This document shows positions 12,787-13,766 of a stretch of 13,766 bases of DNA, piece after piece (positions within the stretch are counted from its first letter, which is position 1; the number at the start of each line of letters is the position of its first letter). Position numbers and translations under genes: made by a program. The DNA is from UBA5287 sp041672395. Its GTDB lineage: Bacteria > Bacteroidota > Bacteroidia > Bacteroidales > Dysgonomonadaceae. The DNA lies in assembly GCA_041672395.1 (NCBI GenBank), contig JBAYZS010000059.1, forward strand, positions 1 through 13,766, given 5' to 3'. A model generated the notes under the pieces. It ran no database searches. It was not told the origin of the DNA and saw only the letters and a list, made by a program, of their open reading frames with translations.

Positions 12787-13766
12787 CAATAGAAAAAATA
12801 TTTATTATCGCCGAAGCCGGTGTCAACCACAACGGGAGCATGGATACTGCATTGCGCATGATCGATGCTGCTGCCGACGCAGGAGCCGACGCCATCAAGT
12901 TCCAGACCTTTAAAGCAGAAGAATTAGTCTCTTCTACAGCCCGAAAAGCCGATTACCAGATTCTCAACGCCCCCAACGGCGATGAGAGTCAGCTCGCCAT
13001 GCTTCAGAAGTTGGAGCTCACCTATTCAGAATACGAGCAGCTCATTGCCCGTTGTCAAGTCAGGAATATCAAGTTCTTCTCCACCGCGTTCGACCTTGAT
13101 TCACTGGAGTTTCTCAGTGAAGTAGGCCTTCCCGTAGTGAAGATCCCCTCAGGAGAAATCACCAACCTGCCGTTCCTTCTCAAGGCCGCCGAGCTGTTCA
13201 GACGCGTGTACCTCTCCACCGGCATGTCCACGATAGAAGAGATCGGCGAAGCCCTCAAGGTGTTCACCGATGCAGGGATCGATAAAAAAGACATCACCAT
13301 CCTTCACTGCAACACCGAGTACCCCACCCCTATGGAAGACGTCAATTTGCGAGCCATGTTGCACCTGCAGCAAGTCTTCGGTACCCGAATAGGCTACTCC
13401 GATCATACCCGTGGCATTGAAGTGCCGATAGCCGCTGTAGCCCTTGGAGCCGCGGTGATAGAGAAACATTTCACGTTGGACCGCACTATGGCGGGACCCG
13501 ACCATAAAGCCTCGCTCGAGCCCCAAGAGCTGAAAGCGATGATCGCAGCCATCCGTAACATCGAGAAAGCCCTTTCCGGCAGCGGCATCAAGGAAGTCAC
13601 CCCATCAGAAGAAAAAAACAAAGCATCCGCCCGCACCAGTATTGTAGCAAAAACCACCATCAAAAAGGGAACCCCCCTCACAGAAGAAAACCTCACGGCA
13701 AAAAGACCCGGCACAGGCATGTCGCCCATGAAATGGAACAGCGTTATCGGTAAGACTGCCAGTAAA
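12783..13766 (+). CDS. legI: Legionaminic acid synthase (NeuB family), cut by right edge
   Basis: The frame starts at the ATG overlapping the preceding stop (ATGA) and stays open for 328 codons to the last base. NeuB-family proteins run about 335-350 residues, so only a short tail is missing. The TIM-barrel domain shows IIAEAGVNHNG (8-18), DAIKFQTF (37-43), YSDHTRG (205-211) and EKHFTLDRTMAGPDH (227-241), which carries metal and substrate ligands. The antifreeze-like domain begins near residue 280 (RTSIVAKTTIKKGTPL). These enzymes condense a 6-carbon sugar with phosphoenolpyruvate to a nonulosonic acid. The LegB-LegC context argues for legionaminic rather than N-acetylneuraminic acid. The synthase alone could also be a NeuB, so the substrate is inferred from the neighbours. 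Confidence 0.92.
   Translation, partial: MTIEKIFIIAEAGVNHNGSMDTALRMIDAAADAGADAIKFQTFKAEELVSSTARKADYQILNAPNGDESQLAMLQKLELTYSEYEQLIARCQVRNIKFFSTAFDLDSLEFLSEVGLPVVKIPSGEITNLPFLLKAAELFRRVYLSTGMSTIEEIGEALKVFTDAGIDKKDITILHCNTEYPTPMEDVNLRAMLHLQQVFGTRIGYSDHTRGIEVPIAAVALGAAVIEKHFTLDRTMAGPDHKASLEPQELKAMIAAIRNIEKALSGSGIKEVTPSEEKNKASARTSIVAKTTIKKGTPLTEENLTAKRPGTGMSPMKWNSVIGKTASK

Noticed and set aside
1..13766. tRNA, rRNA, insertion sequences, prophage or defence genes
   Set aside because: I saw no tRNA-like cloverleaf, no rRNA motif, and no transposase or integrase. All large frames are assigned to housekeeping, envelope, regulatory or sugar genes.

Overview
The window looks like a chromosomal segment of a member of the Bacteroidota, most likely the order Bacteroidales. 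The evidence is the promoters of the TTTG-N19-TAnnTTTG type, the weak or absent Shine-Dalgarno sequences with A/T-rich leaders, and the gene families present (CtlX next to ornithine aminotransferase, a parE-coaD-S41 protease block, a YghO-like GNAT protein). I cannot fix the genus. The legionaminic-acid genes would suit a Tannerella/Parabacteroides-like organism, but that is only a guess.

Layout. (1) Positions 1-1518, + strand: the 3' end of ornithine aminotransferase (rocD), the citrulline hydrolase ctlX, and the mechanosensitive channel mscL, closed by a clear intrinsic terminator. (2) 1725-3189, + strand: a tight three-gene operon with a three-helix membrane protein (DUF6249-like), an ECF-type sigma factor and a two-helix membrane protein that is probably its anti-sigma partner. 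(3) 3287-9832, - strand, read right to left: a YghO-like acyltransferase, topoisomerase IV subunit B (parE), phosphopantetheine adenylyltransferase (coaD, overlapping parE by 4 nt), a secreted S41 C-terminal processing protease, and a PPK2-family polyphosphate kinase with its own consensus promoter. (4) 9833-10015: a divergent promoter region. (5) 10016 to the right edge, + strand: legB, legC, a PglD/NeuD-type acetyltransferase and legI (cut by the edge), all overlapping. These should make CMP-legionaminic acid precursors, a sialic-acid-like sugar for surface glycans. The remaining steps (2-epimerase, CMP transfer) must be encoded outside the window.

The least expected feature is in the spacers. 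The three successive intergenic regions lying 3' of the minus-strand genes coaD, S41 protease and ppk2 each hold a different degenerate, low-complexity short-period array: a 9-bp GCRGYTTRN array (6175-6340), a very G-rich and C-poor tract with a possible G-quadruplex (about 4256-4490), and a 10-bp TAATC array (3191-3285). No standard feature class that I know explains all three. The second notable point is that the legB promoter matches the Bacteroidota consensus so close to the start codon that the leg mRNA should have almost no 5' leader.
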